DNA of 16,329 nucleotides, taken from contig DGRY01000055.1 of the NCBI GenBank assembly GCA_002391185.1, forward strand, positions 1 through 16,329. The letters are read 5' to 3'. This document shows positions 1-8,571 of the stretch, piece after piece. The notes under the pieces are model-generated. The model was not told where the DNA came from. It ran no database searches and saw only the letters and a program-made list of their open reading frames with translations. Origin of the DNA: Prevotella sp. UBA4376 (lineage in GTDB: Bacteria; Bacteroidota; Bacteroidia; Bacteroidales; Bacteroidaceae). Made by a program: the position numbers and the translations under genes. Position 1 is the first letter of the stretch. Every line of letters begins with the position of its first letter.

Positions 1-86
1 AGGGAAAAGGTAAAATCAGCATCCCATTTGCAAATGCTGAGGATTTAGAACGCATCATGAGCGTTTTGAACAAATTGAAAGATTGA
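1..86 (+). CDS. parB: ParB/Spo0J chromosome-partitioning protein, C-terminal end only
   Basis: Reading frame 3 is open from the window edge to a TGA at 84-86 and gives the 27-residue tail GKGKISIPFANAEDLERIMS followed by VLNKLKD. A short tail with a GKGKI-(I/V)-I-F start and a leucine-rich helix that ends in K-L is typical of the C-terminal dimerisation domain of ParB, which binds parS and loads SMC near the origin. The next gene starts 5 nt after the stop, which points to co-transcription. In Bacteroidetes, parA-parB commonly precede DUF5683, mltD and rel, the order seen here. The identification rests on a short tail plus this context, so the upstream sequence would settle it. Confidence 0.75.
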   Translation, partial: GKGKISIPFANAEDLERIMSVLNKLKD

Positions 87-91
87 TATAA

Positions 92-805
92 GTGAACAGA
101 TTATCACATATTAGTATCACCATACTGTCGTTGCTGGCATTGTGTACAAATGCAAGAGCACAGGAAGACTCTACAACTTCACGTATTCTTGTTACCGACA
201 CAACAGCCATTAAAGCAGAGAAGATTCTGACTCACGAAGACAGCGTGCAACTGCAAAACAGCAGCGTGATAGTGAAAAAGCAGAAACGCAACTGGGCAAC
301 ATGGCGTCCTGACCCCAAAAGGGCATTATGGATGGCATTGGTATTGCCTGGAGCAGGCCAGATTTACAATCGTAAGTTCTGGAAACTGCCTATTTTCTAT
401 GGTGGTATCGTTGGTTGTGTATATGCCATGAGCTGGAACAACCAGATGTATCACGACTATGCTCAGGCATATATTGATATCTCTGACGGCAACCCAGCCA
501 CAGACAGCTACAACAAATTCCTGCACATAGGAACAACAAGCATCAATGAGTTGACCGACACACGCTACAAAGAACTGTTTCGCAACCGCAAGGATCGCTT
601 TCGTAGATGGCGCGACATGAGTTTCTTTGCTCTCGTTGGAGTGTATGCCCTCTCTGTGATAGATGCCTATGTAGATGCTTCGCTGTCGGAATTTGACATT
701 TCAAACGACCTAAGTCTGCGTGTTTCACCAGCAGTTATCAACAATGGAGTAAATAGCAATCCATTACAAGGAGCCGTAGGTGTGAACTGCAGCCTAACTT
801 TTTAA
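92..805 (+). CDS. DUF5683 family secreted/membrane protein
   Basis: This 237-residue protein starts at GTG, 5 nt after parB, and no in-frame ATG would keep the signal peptide whole. Residues 1-23 form a signal peptide with a probable cleavage after ARA (ARA|QE). A polar linker (24-68) leads to the conserved core WRPDPKRALWMALVLPGAGQ followed by IYNRKFWKLP (71-100), the hallmark of the DUF5683 family. Hydrophobic segments at about 99-116 and 177-195 look membrane-spanning, and a basic stretch (FRNRKDRFRRWRD, 163-175) lies between them. The function is not known. The position between parB and a lytic transglycosylase suggests an envelope role, but that is inference. The family call is confident. 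Confidence 0.85.
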   Translation: MNRLSHISITILSLLALCTNARAQEDSTTSRILVTDTTAIKAEKILTHEDSVQLQNSSVIVKKQKRNWATWRPDPKRALWMALVLPGAGQIYNRKFWKLPIFYGGIVGCVYAMSWNNQMYHDYAQAYIDISDGNPATDSYNKFLHIGTTSINELTDTRYKELFRNRKDRFRRWRDMSFFALVGVYALSVIDAYVDASLSEFDISNDLSLRVSPAVINNGVNSNPLQGAVGVNCSLTF

Positions 806-868
806 TCAACAGAATGAGATAACAATATCTCGTAATTACATTAGAAAAAAAAGACACTATCAATTATA

Positions 869-2257
869 ATGAATAAATTTTATTTTACTATACTCGCCAT
901 GCTTTTTGCCGGAACCTGCAATATGCAGGCACAGGTTGAAGTGGAAGACGAGGACGATGACGAAGAAGAATACTACGAGGAAGAGGCACCTGATTCAAAA
1001 ATCAAGGTGAAGAACGCTAAAGGCGAAGTTGAGGAAATAGACCTTCCAGAAGCAATGTCAACAGATGTGGACAGCTTGCTCAAACTTTATAACACTCGCA
1101 CCTATCTGCATCCCGACACAACATACAAATGGCCTGACATAAATCCTATCTATGACAAGGATGTTTACAAGCTCCGTCTGAGCAAGTTGCCTACAGTCAT
1201 CGAGATGCCATACAACGATATCGTGCAGCGTTTCATCGACCGCTATAGCAGCGATCTTCGCCATAGCGTGGCTTACATGCTGGGAGCACAGAATCTCTAT
1301 ATGCCAATCTTTGAAGAGGCTTTAGAAAGCTACGGTTTGCCACTTGAACTGAAATATCTGCCCGTAATAGAGTCAGCACTTAACCCACGTGCTGTGAGCC
1401 GTGTTGGTGCTACAGGTTTGTGGCAGTTCATGATTACCACAGCAAAGCGTTATGGACTAAAGATAAACTCACTTGTTGACGAACGTCGTGATCCTTATAA
1501 AGCATCATACGCAGCAGCCCACTATCTGAGCGATTTATACAAGATATTCGGTGACTGGAATATTGTAATTGCAGCCTATAACTGTGGTCCTGAAAAGATC
1601 AACAAGGCTATGCATCGTTCCAAGAAAAAAGACTATTGGGAAATATACAATTATCTGCCACAGGAAACTCGTGGATATGTACCAGCATTCATTGCTGCAA
1701 ACTATATCATGAACTATTATTGTGACCATAATATCCGTCCAATGGTAGCCGACCTTCCTGTTAAGACCGATACTATAGAGGTGAATCGCGACATACACTT
1801 TGAACAGCTTGCTGCTGTTCTTGGCATGGAGGTTGACCAGATAAAGAGTCTCAACCCACAGTATCGCCGCAAGATAGTAAATGGCAACAGTCAGCCTTCA
1901 ACACTTCGCTTGCCTTCAGACATGATTACCAAATTCATCGACAACGAGGATTCGGTGTATAACTACAAGAACGAAGAACTACTGAGCAAGCGTACCGAAG
2001 TGGAAGTTGATGACGAGATGCCAATGTATCGTCAGTCAAGACGTGCATACAACCATTCAAAGCGCAACACTTCACGCTCTAAGCGCAACAAGAAAGGCAA
2101 AAAAAATAGAAACCGTGGCAAATCAGTTTCTATTAAGAACGGAGACACACTCTCTGAGATAGCAGCACGTAATCACACTACCGTGAGCAAGCTTCGCAAG
2201 CTTAACAACATAAAAGGCAATAACATACGTGCCGGAAAGAAAATTCGCATTAAGTAA
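869..2257 (+). CDS. mltD: MltD-type membrane-bound lytic murein transglycosylase with C-terminal LysM
   Basis: This 462-residue periplasmic enzyme should cleave the MurNAc-GlcNAc bond of peptidoglycan to give 1,6-anhydroMurNAc ends. A signal peptide (1-21) ends in MQA|Q. C17 lies in a poor lipobox (AGTC), so signal peptidase I cleavage is more likely than lipidation, unlike E. coli MltD. The SLT domain spans about 130-270: the catalytic glutamate is E168 in LPVIESALNP, followed by GATGLWQF (180-187) and AAYNCG (235-240). A degenerate LysM-like unit lies near 303-348 and a clear LysM at 418-462 (KNGDTLSEIAARN). Unusual are a very acidic segment after the signal (23-40) and a strongly basic linker (390-418) before the LysM. 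It sits 63 nt after DUF5683 and 29 nt before rel, so probably one operon. Confidence 0.92.
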   Translation: MNKFYFTILAMLFAGTCNMQAQVEVEDEDDDEEEYYEEEAPDSKIKVKNAKGEVEEIDLPEAMSTDVDSLLKLYNTRTYLHPDTTYKWPDINPIYDKDVYKLRLSKLPTVIEMPYNDIVQRFIDRYSSDLRHSVAYMLGAQNLYMPIFEEALESYGLPLELKYLPVIESALNPRAVSRVGATGLWQFMITTAKRYGLKINSLVDERRDPYKASYAAAHYLSDLYKIFGDWNIVIAAYNCGPEKINKAMHRSKKKDYWEIYNYLPQETRGYVPAFIAANYIMNYYCDHNIRPMVADLPVKTDTIEVNRDIHFEQLAAVLGMEVDQIKSLNPQYRRKIVNGNSQPSTLRLPSDMITKFIDNEDSVYNYKNEELLSKRTEVEVDDEMPMYRQSRRAYNHSKRNTSRSKRNKKGKKNRNRGKSVSIKNGDTLSEIAARNHTTVSKLRKLNNIKGNNIRAGKKIRIK

Positions 2258-2273
2258 ACATTATTAGACCAAC

Positions 2274-2280
2274 GGAGGAG
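2274..2280 (+). promoter_or_regulatory. Strong Shine-Dalgarno sequence for rel
   Basis: GGAGGAG lies 6 nt before the rel ATG at 2287. It is a near-perfect anti-SD complement at an ideal spacing. No comparably clear SD precedes the other starts I checked, in keeping with the SD-poor leaders of Bacteroidetes. Confidence 0.6.
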
Positions 2281-2286
2281 CAGCCT

Positions 2287-4554
2287 ATGGATACAGACAT
2301 GCAGATTAAAGACAGAGAAGCCACTGACAACAAGCTTATTGATGATGCTTTCCAGCATCTGCTTGACACATATCTGGCATCACGCCACCGTAAAAAAGTA
2401 GATATAATAACCAAGGCTTTCAACTTCGCACGCCAAGCTCATAAAGGAGTGCGAAGACTATCGGGCGAACCGTATATCATGCATCCTATAGCTGTAGCAC
2501 AGATAGCCTGCGAAGAGATGGGACTTGGTTCTACATCTATCAGCGCAGCTCTGCTACACGATGTTGTTGAAGATACCGACTACACCGTTGAAGACATGAA
2601 GAATATCTTTGGCGAAAAGATAGCTCTCATCGTTGACGGTCTGACAAAAATCAGTGGCGGTATCTTTGGCGACAAAGCCTCGGCACAAGCTGAGAACTTC
2701 AAGAAGTTGCTGCTCACCATGAGCGACGACATACGAGTTATACTTATAAAGATTTGCGACCGTCTGCATAACATGCGCACTCTGGACTCACAACCAGCCA
2801 ACAAGCAGTATAAGATTGCAGGCGAAACACTTTATATCTATGCCCCATTAGCTAACCGTCTGGGACTAAACAAGATAAAGACAGAACTTGAAGACTTGAG
2901 TTTCAAGTTTGAACATCCTGAGGAATATGCAAGCATAGAAAAGAAACTTGCCGACACAGAAAAACAACGCGACTATCTTTTCAACAGCTTTACAGAGCCT
3001 ATACGCACAGCTCTTGACAAGATGGACGTTGACTATGAAATAAAGGAACGTGTAAAGAGTCCTTATTCTATTTGGAATAAGATGCAGAACAAGCATGTTA
3101 CCTTTGATGAAATCTACGATATTCTTGCTGTTCGCATAATATACACCCCTAAGAGTCGTGAAGAAGAGATAAACACTTGTTTCAACATCTATGTTGCTAT
3201 CAACCAGATATACAAGAGTCATCCCGACAGACTTCGCGACTGGGTGAACCACCCAAAAGCCAACGGCTATCAGGCATTACATGTTACCTTGATGTCAAAA
3301 CAAGGACGCTGGATAGAATGTCAGATACGAAGCAACCGCATGAACGAGGTTGCAGAACAAGGCTTTGCGGCACATTGGAAATATAAAGAAGGTGAAAACG
3401 AATACTCAGAGGACGAGGGCGAACTCAACGACTGGCTACGCACCATCAAGGAAATTCTTGATGACCCACAGCCCGATGCAATGGATTTCCTTGACTCTAT
3501 AAAGCTCAATCTCTTTGCAAGTGAAATATTCGTGTTCACTCCAAAAGGTGAAATAAAAACAATGCCAGCAGGATGCACAGCTCTCGACTTTGCATTCGAG
3601 ATACACACATTCTTAGGCAGTCATTGTATCGGAGCAAAGGTAAACCACAAACTGGTACCTCTGAGCCATAAGCTACAAAGCGGCGATCAGGTAGAGATAC
3701 TATCATCAAAGAGTCAGCATGTTCAGCCTTCATGGATAAACTTTGTTTACACAGCAAAGGCACGAAGCAAAATACAGGCTATTCTGCGTCGCGACAACCG
3801 CGAAATACAAAAGAAGGGCGAACAGATTCTTGCAGAATGGCTAAAACGTGAGAACATGGAGCCAACAACATCAGTTGTTGACAAGCTATGTGATTTCCAC
3901 GATATTCAAAAGCACGAAAAGTTCTTCCAGGCATTAGGCGACAAGACTATTATCCTTGGCGAAAAAGACCTTGATGAACTACAGGGCAAGAACAAAAAAG
4001 AAACGTCAACAGGATGGCGTAGATATGTTCCTTTCCTAAAATCAAAGGAAAAGAAAGAAGAAATAAAACCAACAGAAAAGCTTGTTGTTGATAGCAGTTT
4101 TAACAGAAAGAAACCTGTTATTATTACTGAAGAGAACATAGACAGTTTTGTGTTCCCAACATGCTGCCACTCTATCCCTGGAGATGATTCTTTAGGTTAT
4201 ATCAACAACAAGAACCAAATAGAGATTCACCTACGCAACTGCAAGGTGGCAAACAAGCTAAAATCAAGCTATGGCAACCGCATTGTTGACGTAAAATGGA
4301 ACATGCACAAAATGCGCTATTTCGATGCTGTTATTCTTGCTCACGGCATTGACCGCAAGGGAATACTTCACGATGTAGCTGAGATTATCTCTAAAAAACT
4401 TAGTGTAAACATCCACAAGGTTAACTTCACTGCCGAAGATGGAATCTTTGAAGGAAAAATAGAAATACGCGTTCACGACCGCGACGAAGTGAAAGTGATT
4501 GTTGACGAACTCAAGAAGATTGATGATCTTCAAGAGGTTCAGCATATAATGTAA
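2287..4554 (+). CDS. rel: Bifunctional (p)ppGpp synthetase/hydrolase of the RelA/SpoT (Rel) family
   Basis: This 755-residue long-form RSH enzyme controls the stringent alarmone. The hydrolase domain (about 45-195) has intact metal-binding motifs: H66 in MHPIAVA, HDVVED (91-96) and D158 in CDRLHNMRT. The synthetase domain (about 250-370) has D278/R283 in DILAVRI, NGYQALH (326-332), ECQIRS (344-349) and the AEQGFAAHWKYKEG segment. TGS follows (about 413-473, VFTPKGEI...SGDQVEIL), then a helical/zinc-finger-like region with CC (626-627) and C652, and a C-terminal ACT domain (about 678-755). With both catalytic centres intact, it should make and degrade (p)ppGpp, so Rel or SpoT rather than a RelA synthetase. 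The ATG lies 6 nt after GGAGGAG (2274-2280), a strong SD rare in this phylum. Confidence 0.95.
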   Translation: MDTDMQIKDREATDNKLIDDAFQHLLDTYLASRHRKKVDIITKAFNFARQAHKGVRRLSGEPYIMHPIAVAQIACEEMGLGSTSISAALLHDVVEDTDYTVEDMKNIFGEKIALIVDGLTKISGGIFGDKASAQAENFKKLLLTMSDDIRVILIKICDRLHNMRTLDSQPANKQYKIAGETLYIYAPLANRLGLNKIKTELEDLSFKFEHPEEYASIEKKLADTEKQRDYLFNSFTEPIRTALDKMDVDYEIKERVKSPYSIWNKMQNKHVTFDEIYDILAVRIIYTPKSREEEINTCFNIYVAINQIYKSHPDRLRDWVNHPKANGYQALHVTLMSKQGRWIECQIRSNRMNEVAEQGFAAHWKYKEGENEYSEDEGELNDWLRTIKEILDDPQPDAMDFLDSIKLNLFASEIFVFTPKGEIKTMPAGCTALDFAFEIHTFLGSHCIGAKVNHKLVPLSHKLQSGDQVEILSSKSQHVQPSWINFVYTAKARSKIQAILRRDNREIQKKGEQILAEWLKRENMEPTTSVVDKLCDFHDIQKHEKFFQALGDKTIILGEKDLDELQGKNKKETSTGWRRYVPFLKSKEKKEEIKPTEKLVVDSSFNRKKPVIITEENIDSFVFPTCCHSIPGDDSLGYINNKNQIEIHLRNCKVANKLKSSYGNRIVDVKWNMHKMRYFDAVILAHGIDRKGILHDVAEIISKKLSVNIHKVNFTAEDGIFEGKIEIRVHDRDEVKVIVDELKKIDDLQEVQHIM

Positions 4555-4567
4555 AACCTCACCCCAC

Positions 4568-4607
4568 CCCTCTCCGGCTTTTGTCGAAGGGCAAAATGCA
4601 GAGAGGG
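4568..4607 (+). terminator. Imperfect hairpin after rel, possible terminator or decayed repeat
   Basis: CCCTCTC (4568-4574) pairs with GAGAGGG (4601-4607), and inside it TTTTG (4579-4583) pairs with CAAAA (4592-4596), with a 4x4 internal loop between. It starts 13 nt after the rel stop. No run of T follows on the + strand, so it is a weak intrinsic terminator. The surrounding CCTCACCCCACCCCTCTCC wording resembles the C-rich intergenic repeats often seen in Bacteroidetes. Confidence 0.35.
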
Positions 4608-4653
4608 AGAAAAGACTGTTTGCTTTTCAGAATGTTTTTCATTAGTAAAACCT

Positions 4654-4671
4654 CCTTCCCTATCGGGAAGG
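4654..4671 (-). terminator. Hairpin downstream of the MerR-type gene, probable terminator
   Basis: CCTTCCC (4654-4660) and GGGAAGG (4665-4671) form a perfect 7-bp stem with loop TATC. Read on the minus strand it lies 16 nt after the MerR-type stop and is followed by AGGTTTTAC, a short U-tract. It could end the MerR-type transcript. The next hairpin at 4568-4607 could serve the opposite direction. Confidence 0.45.
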
Positions 4672-4687
4672 TCGTGATGGGCTTCTC

Positions 4688-5041
4688 CTAATAAGTTAAA
4701 GCATCAAGCTGTTTTTTCAAAGCTTTCAGTTCTTCCTTTACACCAATAAGCGAAGAAAGTATATCTGCGCTGCGATCAACAGCATGGCGATTTTGATTAA
4801 TCATCTTTCGTGCAGCAGCAAGCTTGAATCCACGAACTTTTACAAGGTTATAGATTATCTTTATGGCCTCTATATCCTGCTGAGTGTACTGGCGCACCTT
4901 TGTGCCAGATTGAGTCTTTGGACGCAAATGTGGAAACTCAGTTTCCCAATAACGAAGAGTACTTTCGTTAATGTCAAACATCTGAGCAACCTCCTTAATG
5001 GAATAATACAATTTCAGATTCTTGTTGGGATTAAGAGCCAT
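4688..5041 (-). CDS. MerR-family transcriptional regulator
   Basis: This 117-residue DNA-binding protein has an N-terminal winged-helix MerR domain: YYSIKEVAQMFDINESTLRYWE (12-33), with the LRYWE recognition signature, then RQYTQQDIEAIKIIYNLVK (50-68) and GFKLAAARKMI (71-81). A short C-terminal helix (about 98-113, VKEELKALKKQL) would form the dimer coiled coil. There is no effector-binding domain and no cysteine, so it is not a metal or oxidative sensor of the classic kind. The ATG at 5041 is chosen because MALNPNKNLKLYYS is a normal family start and a promoter -7 box lies 31 nt upstream. A longer frame to 5101 would include that promoter. It diverges from alaS. The target is unknown. Confidence 0.88.
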   Translation of the reverse strand: MALNPNKNLKLYYSIKEVAQMFDINESTLRYWETEFPHLRPKTQSGTKVRQYTQQDIEAIKIIYNLVKVRGFKLAAARKMINQNRHAVDRSADILSSLIGVKEELKALKKQLDALTY

Positions 5042-5071
5042 AGTTTTATCGGTTTTATTATATAATATGTG

Positions 5072-5101
5072 CAAAGATAATAAATTATCTCGGAATAACA
5101 A
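5072..5101 (-). promoter_or_regulatory. Bacteroidetes-type promoter for the MerR-type gene
   Basis: On the minus strand, TATCTTTG (complement of 5072-5079) matches the -7 consensus TAnnTTTG, and TTG (complement of 5099-5101) lies 19 nt upstream as a -33 element. Transcription would start near 5065, giving a leader of about 24 nt before the ATG at 5041. Confidence 0.6.
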
Positions 5102-5120
5102 TTCCCAATTCTCAATTTAT
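5100..5120. repeat. Three tandem heptamers (AATTCCC, AATTCTC, AATTTAT) in the alaS promoter region
   Basis: Three units start at 5100, 5107 and 5114, exactly 7 bp apart, and end 3 bp before the alaS -7 box. They match the unit form of the longer array at 15685-15777. Three short AT-rich units could arise by chance; the second locus is what makes them notable. Confidence 0.5.
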
Positions 5121-5123
5121 TTG

Positions 5124-5131
5124 TATCTTTG
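5124..5131 (+). promoter_or_regulatory. -7 box of the alaS promoter
   Basis: TATCTTTG matches TAnnTTTG. No good TTTG lies 19-21 nt upstream, where the heptamer repeats sit. Initiation near 5138 would give a leader of about 38 nt. It is 44 bp from the divergent MerR-type -7 box, so the two promoters share upstream DNA and could influence each other. Confidence 0.5.
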
Positions 5132-5175
5132 CACCTGATTTTATAAAATAGAAGAAATTAAAAACAATATATAAC

Positions 5176-7842
5176 ATGATGACAGCTAATGAAATCCGTG
5201 ACTCATACTTGAAATTCTTCGAGTCTAAGGAACACGTTATCGTACCTTCTGCTCCTATCGTAGTAAAGGACGACCCTACGTTGATGTTTACAAACGCTGG
5301 TATGAACCAGTGGAAAGATATCATTCTTGGCACAAAGGAACCAGCACCACGTCGTCGCAGCGACTCACAGAAGTGTCTGCGCGTAAGCGGTAAGCACAAC
5401 GACCTTGAAGAAGTTGGTCGCGACTCAGCTTTGAGTCATCACACTATGTTCGAGATGTTGGGTAACTGGAGCTTTGGTGACTACTTCAAGGAAGGCGCCA
5501 TTGACTATGCCTACGAATATCTCGTTGACGTATTGAAACTAGACCCAAAAGACCTCTATGTTACAGTTTTCGAGGGCGATGCAAGCGAAAACCTGTCACG
5601 TGATGACGAGGCAGCAAGCTACTGGGCAAAGCACTTCCCAAAGAATCACATCGTAAATGGAAACAAGCACGACAATTTCTGGGAAATGGGTGATCAAGGT
5701 CCTTGCGGTCCTTGCTCAGAGATTCACATTGACTTCCGTTCTGAAGAAGAGAAAGCAAAGGTGCCAGGAGAAGAGCTTGTAAATAAAGACCACCCACAGG
5801 TTATCGAGATTTGGAACATTGTGTTCATGCAGTTCAACCGTAAGGCAGATGGTTCTTTGGAACCTTTGAAGATGCAGGTTATTGATACTGGTATGGGATT
5901 TGAGCGTTTGGTTCGTTTGATGCAAGGCAAGGGGTCAAACTATGACACTGATATCTTCACACCAATCATCACAGAGATAGAACGTCTTTCAGGCAAGAAA
6001 TACAATCACACCTTCCCAGAAGGTCCTGCCGGCGAGGGTGTAAACGCAGAACAGAAGGTAGATATTGCCATTCGTGTTGTTGCCGACCACTTGCGTGCAG
6101 TAGCATTCTCTATTGCCGATGGTCAGTTGCCAAGTAACGCAAAGGCAGGATATGTTATCCGTCGAATTCTACGCCGCGCAGTTCGCTACGCTTACACATT
6201 CCTCGGACAGAAAGAAGCATTCATGTATAAACTTGTTCCTGTACTTGTTCAGGAGATGGGACAGGCTTATCCAGAGCTCCCTGCACAGCAGCAACTTGTT
6301 AGCCGTGTGATGAAGGAAGAAGAAGATTCATTCCTGCGCACACTTGAAAAGGGTATCAACCTTCTAAATGGCGACATGGATGAACTGAAGGCACATGGTC
6401 AGAAAGAACTTGATGGTGTTTCAGCATTCCGTTTGTTTGATACATACGGTTTCCCTCTCGACCTCACACAGCTTATCTGTGCAGAAAACGGCTATACTGT
6501 TGACGAGAAGGGTTTCAATGAAGAAATGGCTAAGCAAAAGGCTCGTGCTCGCAATGCAGCTGCTGTAGAAAATGGCGACTGGGAAATTCTCAAGGAAGGC
6601 GAGCAGGAGTTTGTAGGCTATGATTACACAGAATATGAGTGCCACATTCTGCGCTACCGCAAGGTAACACAGAAGAAGAACACATTCTACGAAGTGGTTC
6701 TCGACCACACACCTTTCTATGGCGAGATGGGTGGTCAGGTTGGTGACAAGGGTGCTCTCGTGAGCGAAAACGAAACTATTGAAGTTATCGACACAAAGCG
6801 TGAGAACAACCAGAGCATACATATCATCAAGAGTTTACCAAAGGATCTCACTGCCGACTTCATGGCATGTGTAGATATAGACAAGCGTGAAGGCAGTGCT
6901 GCCAACCATACAGCAACTCACCTACTCGACTATGCCTTGAAGCAGGTATTGGGTGACCATGTAGAGCAGAAAGGTTCATATGTTGATGACAAGACTCTGC
7001 GTTTCGACTTCTCACACTTCCAGAAGGTAACAGATGAGGAACTTCGTCAGGTAGAGCGCATGGTTAATGACATGATTCGTCAGGATTTACCTCTCGACGA
7101 GCATCGCGACACCCCAATGGAAGAAGCAAAGAAGCTTGGTGCTATAGCTCTCTTTGGTGAGAAATATGGCGACAAGGTACGTGTTGTACGTTTCGGTCCT
7201 TCATGCGAGTTCTGCGGTGGTATTCACGCACAGAGCACAGGTCGCATTGGTTTCTTCAAGATTGTAAGCGAGAGTAGCGTTGCAGCTGGTATTCGCCGTA
7301 TAGAGGCTGTTACCGGTAAGGCTTGCGAAGAGGCTATCTACAATGTTCAGGACACTCTCACAGAGCTGAAGGCATTGTTTAACAATGCTAAAGATCTGAA
7401 AGCAGTAATAGAGAAATTCCTTGACGAGAACGACTCTATGAAAAAAGAGATTGAGCAGTTCCGCGCACAGAAAGTAGAACAGCTTAAGAACAAGCTCGTA
7501 GAGGATGCAAAGGACGTAAATGGTGTAAAGGTTGTAAAAGCAGTATTGCCTGTTGACCCAGCATCAGCTAAAGACCTTGTATTCAAGGTGCGTGAGGCAA
7601 TCTCAGAGAATCTTGTATGTGTTCTCGGAAGTGTTGCTAACGATAAACCAATGTTGAGCGTAATGTTCAGCGATGATATGGTAAAAGACCACAATCTCAA
7701 TGCAGGAAAGATTATCCGCGAAGCAGCCAAACTCATCCAGGGTGGCGGTGGCGGTCAGCCTCACTATGCTCAGGCAGGTGGTAAGAATAAGGATGGTCTT
7801 AGCGCAGCAGTAGATAAGGTCATTGAATTAGCTAATCTGTAA
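5176..7842 (+). CDS. alaS: Alanine--tRNA ligase
   Basis: This 888-residue class II synthetase charges tRNA-Ala. The catalytic domain starts with [16 protein letters not shown] (5-20) and has motif 1 around [14 protein letters not shown] (34-47), motif 2 near [13 protein letters not shown] (69-81) and motif 3 with DTGMGFERL (237-245). The editing domain carries its zinc ligands in NHTATH (577-582, H578 and H582) and CEFCGGIH (677-684, C680 and H684), so it should clear Ser-tRNA-Ala and Gly-tRNA-Ala. The C-Ala domain ends in [14 protein letters not shown] (856-869). The length fits bacterial AlaS. Two adjacent ATGs (5176 and 5179) are possible starts and differ by one residue. It is divergent from the MerR-type gene and has its own terminator, so it is a single-gene unit. 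Confidence 0.98.
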   Translation: MMTANEIRDSYLKFFESKEHVIVPSAPIVVKDDPTLMFTNAGMNQWKDIILGTKEPAPRRRSDSQKCLRVSGKHNDLEEVGRDSALSHHTMFEMLGNWSFGDYFKEGAIDYAYEYLVDVLKLDPKDLYVTVFEGDASENLSRDDEAASYWAKHFPKNHIVNGNKHDNFWEMGDQGPCGPCSEIHIDFRSEEEKAKVPGEELVNKDHPQVIEIWNIVFMQFNRKADGSLEPLKMQVIDTGMGFERLVRLMQGKGSNYDTDIFTPIITEIERLSGKKYNHTFPEGPAGEGVNAEQKVDIAIRVVADHLRAVAFSIADGQLPSNAKAGYVIRRILRRAVRYAYTFLGQKEAFMYKLVPVLVQEMGQAYPELPAQQQLVSRVMKEEEDSFLRTLEKGINLLNGDMDELKAHGQKELDGVSAFRLFDTYGFPLDLTQLICAENGYTVDEKGFNEEMAKQKARARNAAAVENGDWEILKEGEQEFVGYDYTEYECHILRYRKVTQKKNTFYEVVLDHTPFYGEMGGQVGDKGALVSENETIEVIDTKRENNQSIHIIKSLPKDLTADFMACVDIDKREGSAANHTATHLLDYALKQVLGDHVEQKGSYVDDKTLRFDFSHFQKVTDEELRQVERMVNDMIRQDLPLDEHRDTPMEEAKKLGAIALFGEKYGDKVRVVRFGPSCEFCGGIHAQSTGRIGFFKIVSESSVAAGIRRIEAVTGKACEEAIYNVQDTLTELKALFNNAKDLKAVIEKFLDENDSMKKEIEQFRAQKVEQLKNKLVEDAKDVNGVKVVKAVLPVDPASAKDLVFKVREAISENLVCVLGSVANDKPMLSVMFSDDMVKDHNLNAGKIIREAAKLIQGGGGGQPHYAQAGGKNKDGLSAAVDKVIELANL

Positions 7843-7871
7843 TCAGATTTATATATCTCACTAAATCTCTG

Positions 7872-7903
7872 AAGCCGCGTCCCAACAAGGATGCGGCTTT
7901 TCT
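7872..7903 (+). terminator. Intrinsic terminator of alaS
   Basis: AAGCCGCGTCC (7872-7882) and GGATGCGGCTT (7889-7899) form an 11-bp stem with a single G-T pair and a 6-nt loop (CAACAA), followed by TTTCTATT. It lies 29 nt after the alaS stop and ends 1 nt before the stop of the convergent protease gene. On the minus strand there is no good U-tract, so it mainly serves alaS. Confidence 0.9.
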
Positions 7904-7904
7904 A

Positions 7905-8564
7905 TTATATAAAAACTTGTTGCATGAGCGATATTTTATCTTCGTATTCATCAAGACTTACACGCCGTCCTCTAAGAGAACGCACTTGAGGAAACGACTG
8001 AAAATACTCGTCGGATGACTTATACCATCCATATTTTCTGATTACCTTTACCTTACTCGCTTGACGATCAAGCAAGGCAGCAGCCTTAGGATTCACAACA
8101 GATAAGAGTCTATTGCCATTTGTCATCTCTATAGCAAGCACAAGATAATCTTTATTAGGCTTAGGATTAGCTACTTTCACCCCTTTAGTTGATGTTGTAA
8201 CCCTTATGTTCCAGCCTTTCTTGTTCAAGGCGTCAGCCATTCCACGAAATATTATTCCATGAGCAGAAGTATCCTTCAAACCAGTATAGGTTATACAGTA
8301 GTGAATCATTTCGTGAAGGAGCACATTCTGAAACTGCCGCTCAGAAAGGTCGTAGTAGTTGCTTAATGTTATCGTGAAATCATAGAACTTCACCCTCTTA
8401 CGCATAAAAAAAGCACGAGATTGAAAACTACGTTTACAGGCAAACTGTCCAAGCCGAGTCTTCGAACGGCCAGTCTTTAATATAGGCAAAGGAAGCCCAC
8501 TTTCAAAATATTCTTTATTGAACTGATGAAACTGCTGTTCCATCCATAATATAGTCACTTGCAT
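7905..8564 (-). CDS. SprT-like zinc metalloprotease domain protein
   Basis: This 219-residue protein has the gluzincin motif HEMIH (84-88), and H102 in AHGIIF is the likely third zinc ligand in the SprT-type H-G-x-x-F element. Before it come WMEQQFHQFNKEYF (7-20), LPLPIL (24-29) and SKTRLGQFACKR (34-45), the conserved SprT-fold entry. The region after about residue 125 is basic and shows no zinc-ribbon cysteines, unlike E. coli SprT. SprT/Spartan-like proteases in eukaryotes act on DNA-protein crosslinks; for this bacterial branch the substrate is not known. The ATG at 8564 is preferred because it lies 7 nt after the helicase stop; a longer frame to 8675 would run deep into that gene. Pairing with a helicase hints at a DNA-repair role (inference). 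Confidence 0.85.
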   Translation of the reverse strand: MQVTILWMEQQFHQFNKEYFESGLPLPILKTGRSKTRLGQFACKRSFQSRAFFMRKRVKFYDFTITLSNYYDLSERQFQNVLLHEMIHYCITYTGLKDTSAHGIIFRGMADALNKKGWNIRVTTSTKGVKVANPKPNKDYLVLAIEMTNGNRLLSVVNPKAAALLDRQASKVKVIRKYGWYKSSDEYFQSFPQVRSLRGRRVSLDEYEDKISLMQQVFI

Positions 8565-8571
8565 AGAATAA

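Noticed and set aside
816..831. GAGATA/TATCTC hairpin between DUF5683 and mltD as a terminator
   Set aside because: The stem has only 6 A/T-rich pairs and no T-run follows. The block appears to be one operon, so a terminator here is not supported.
5042..5101. A 20-codon N-terminal extension of the MerR-type gene
   Set aside because: The extension would cover the -7 box at 5072-5079, and MALNPNKN at 5041 fits the family start.
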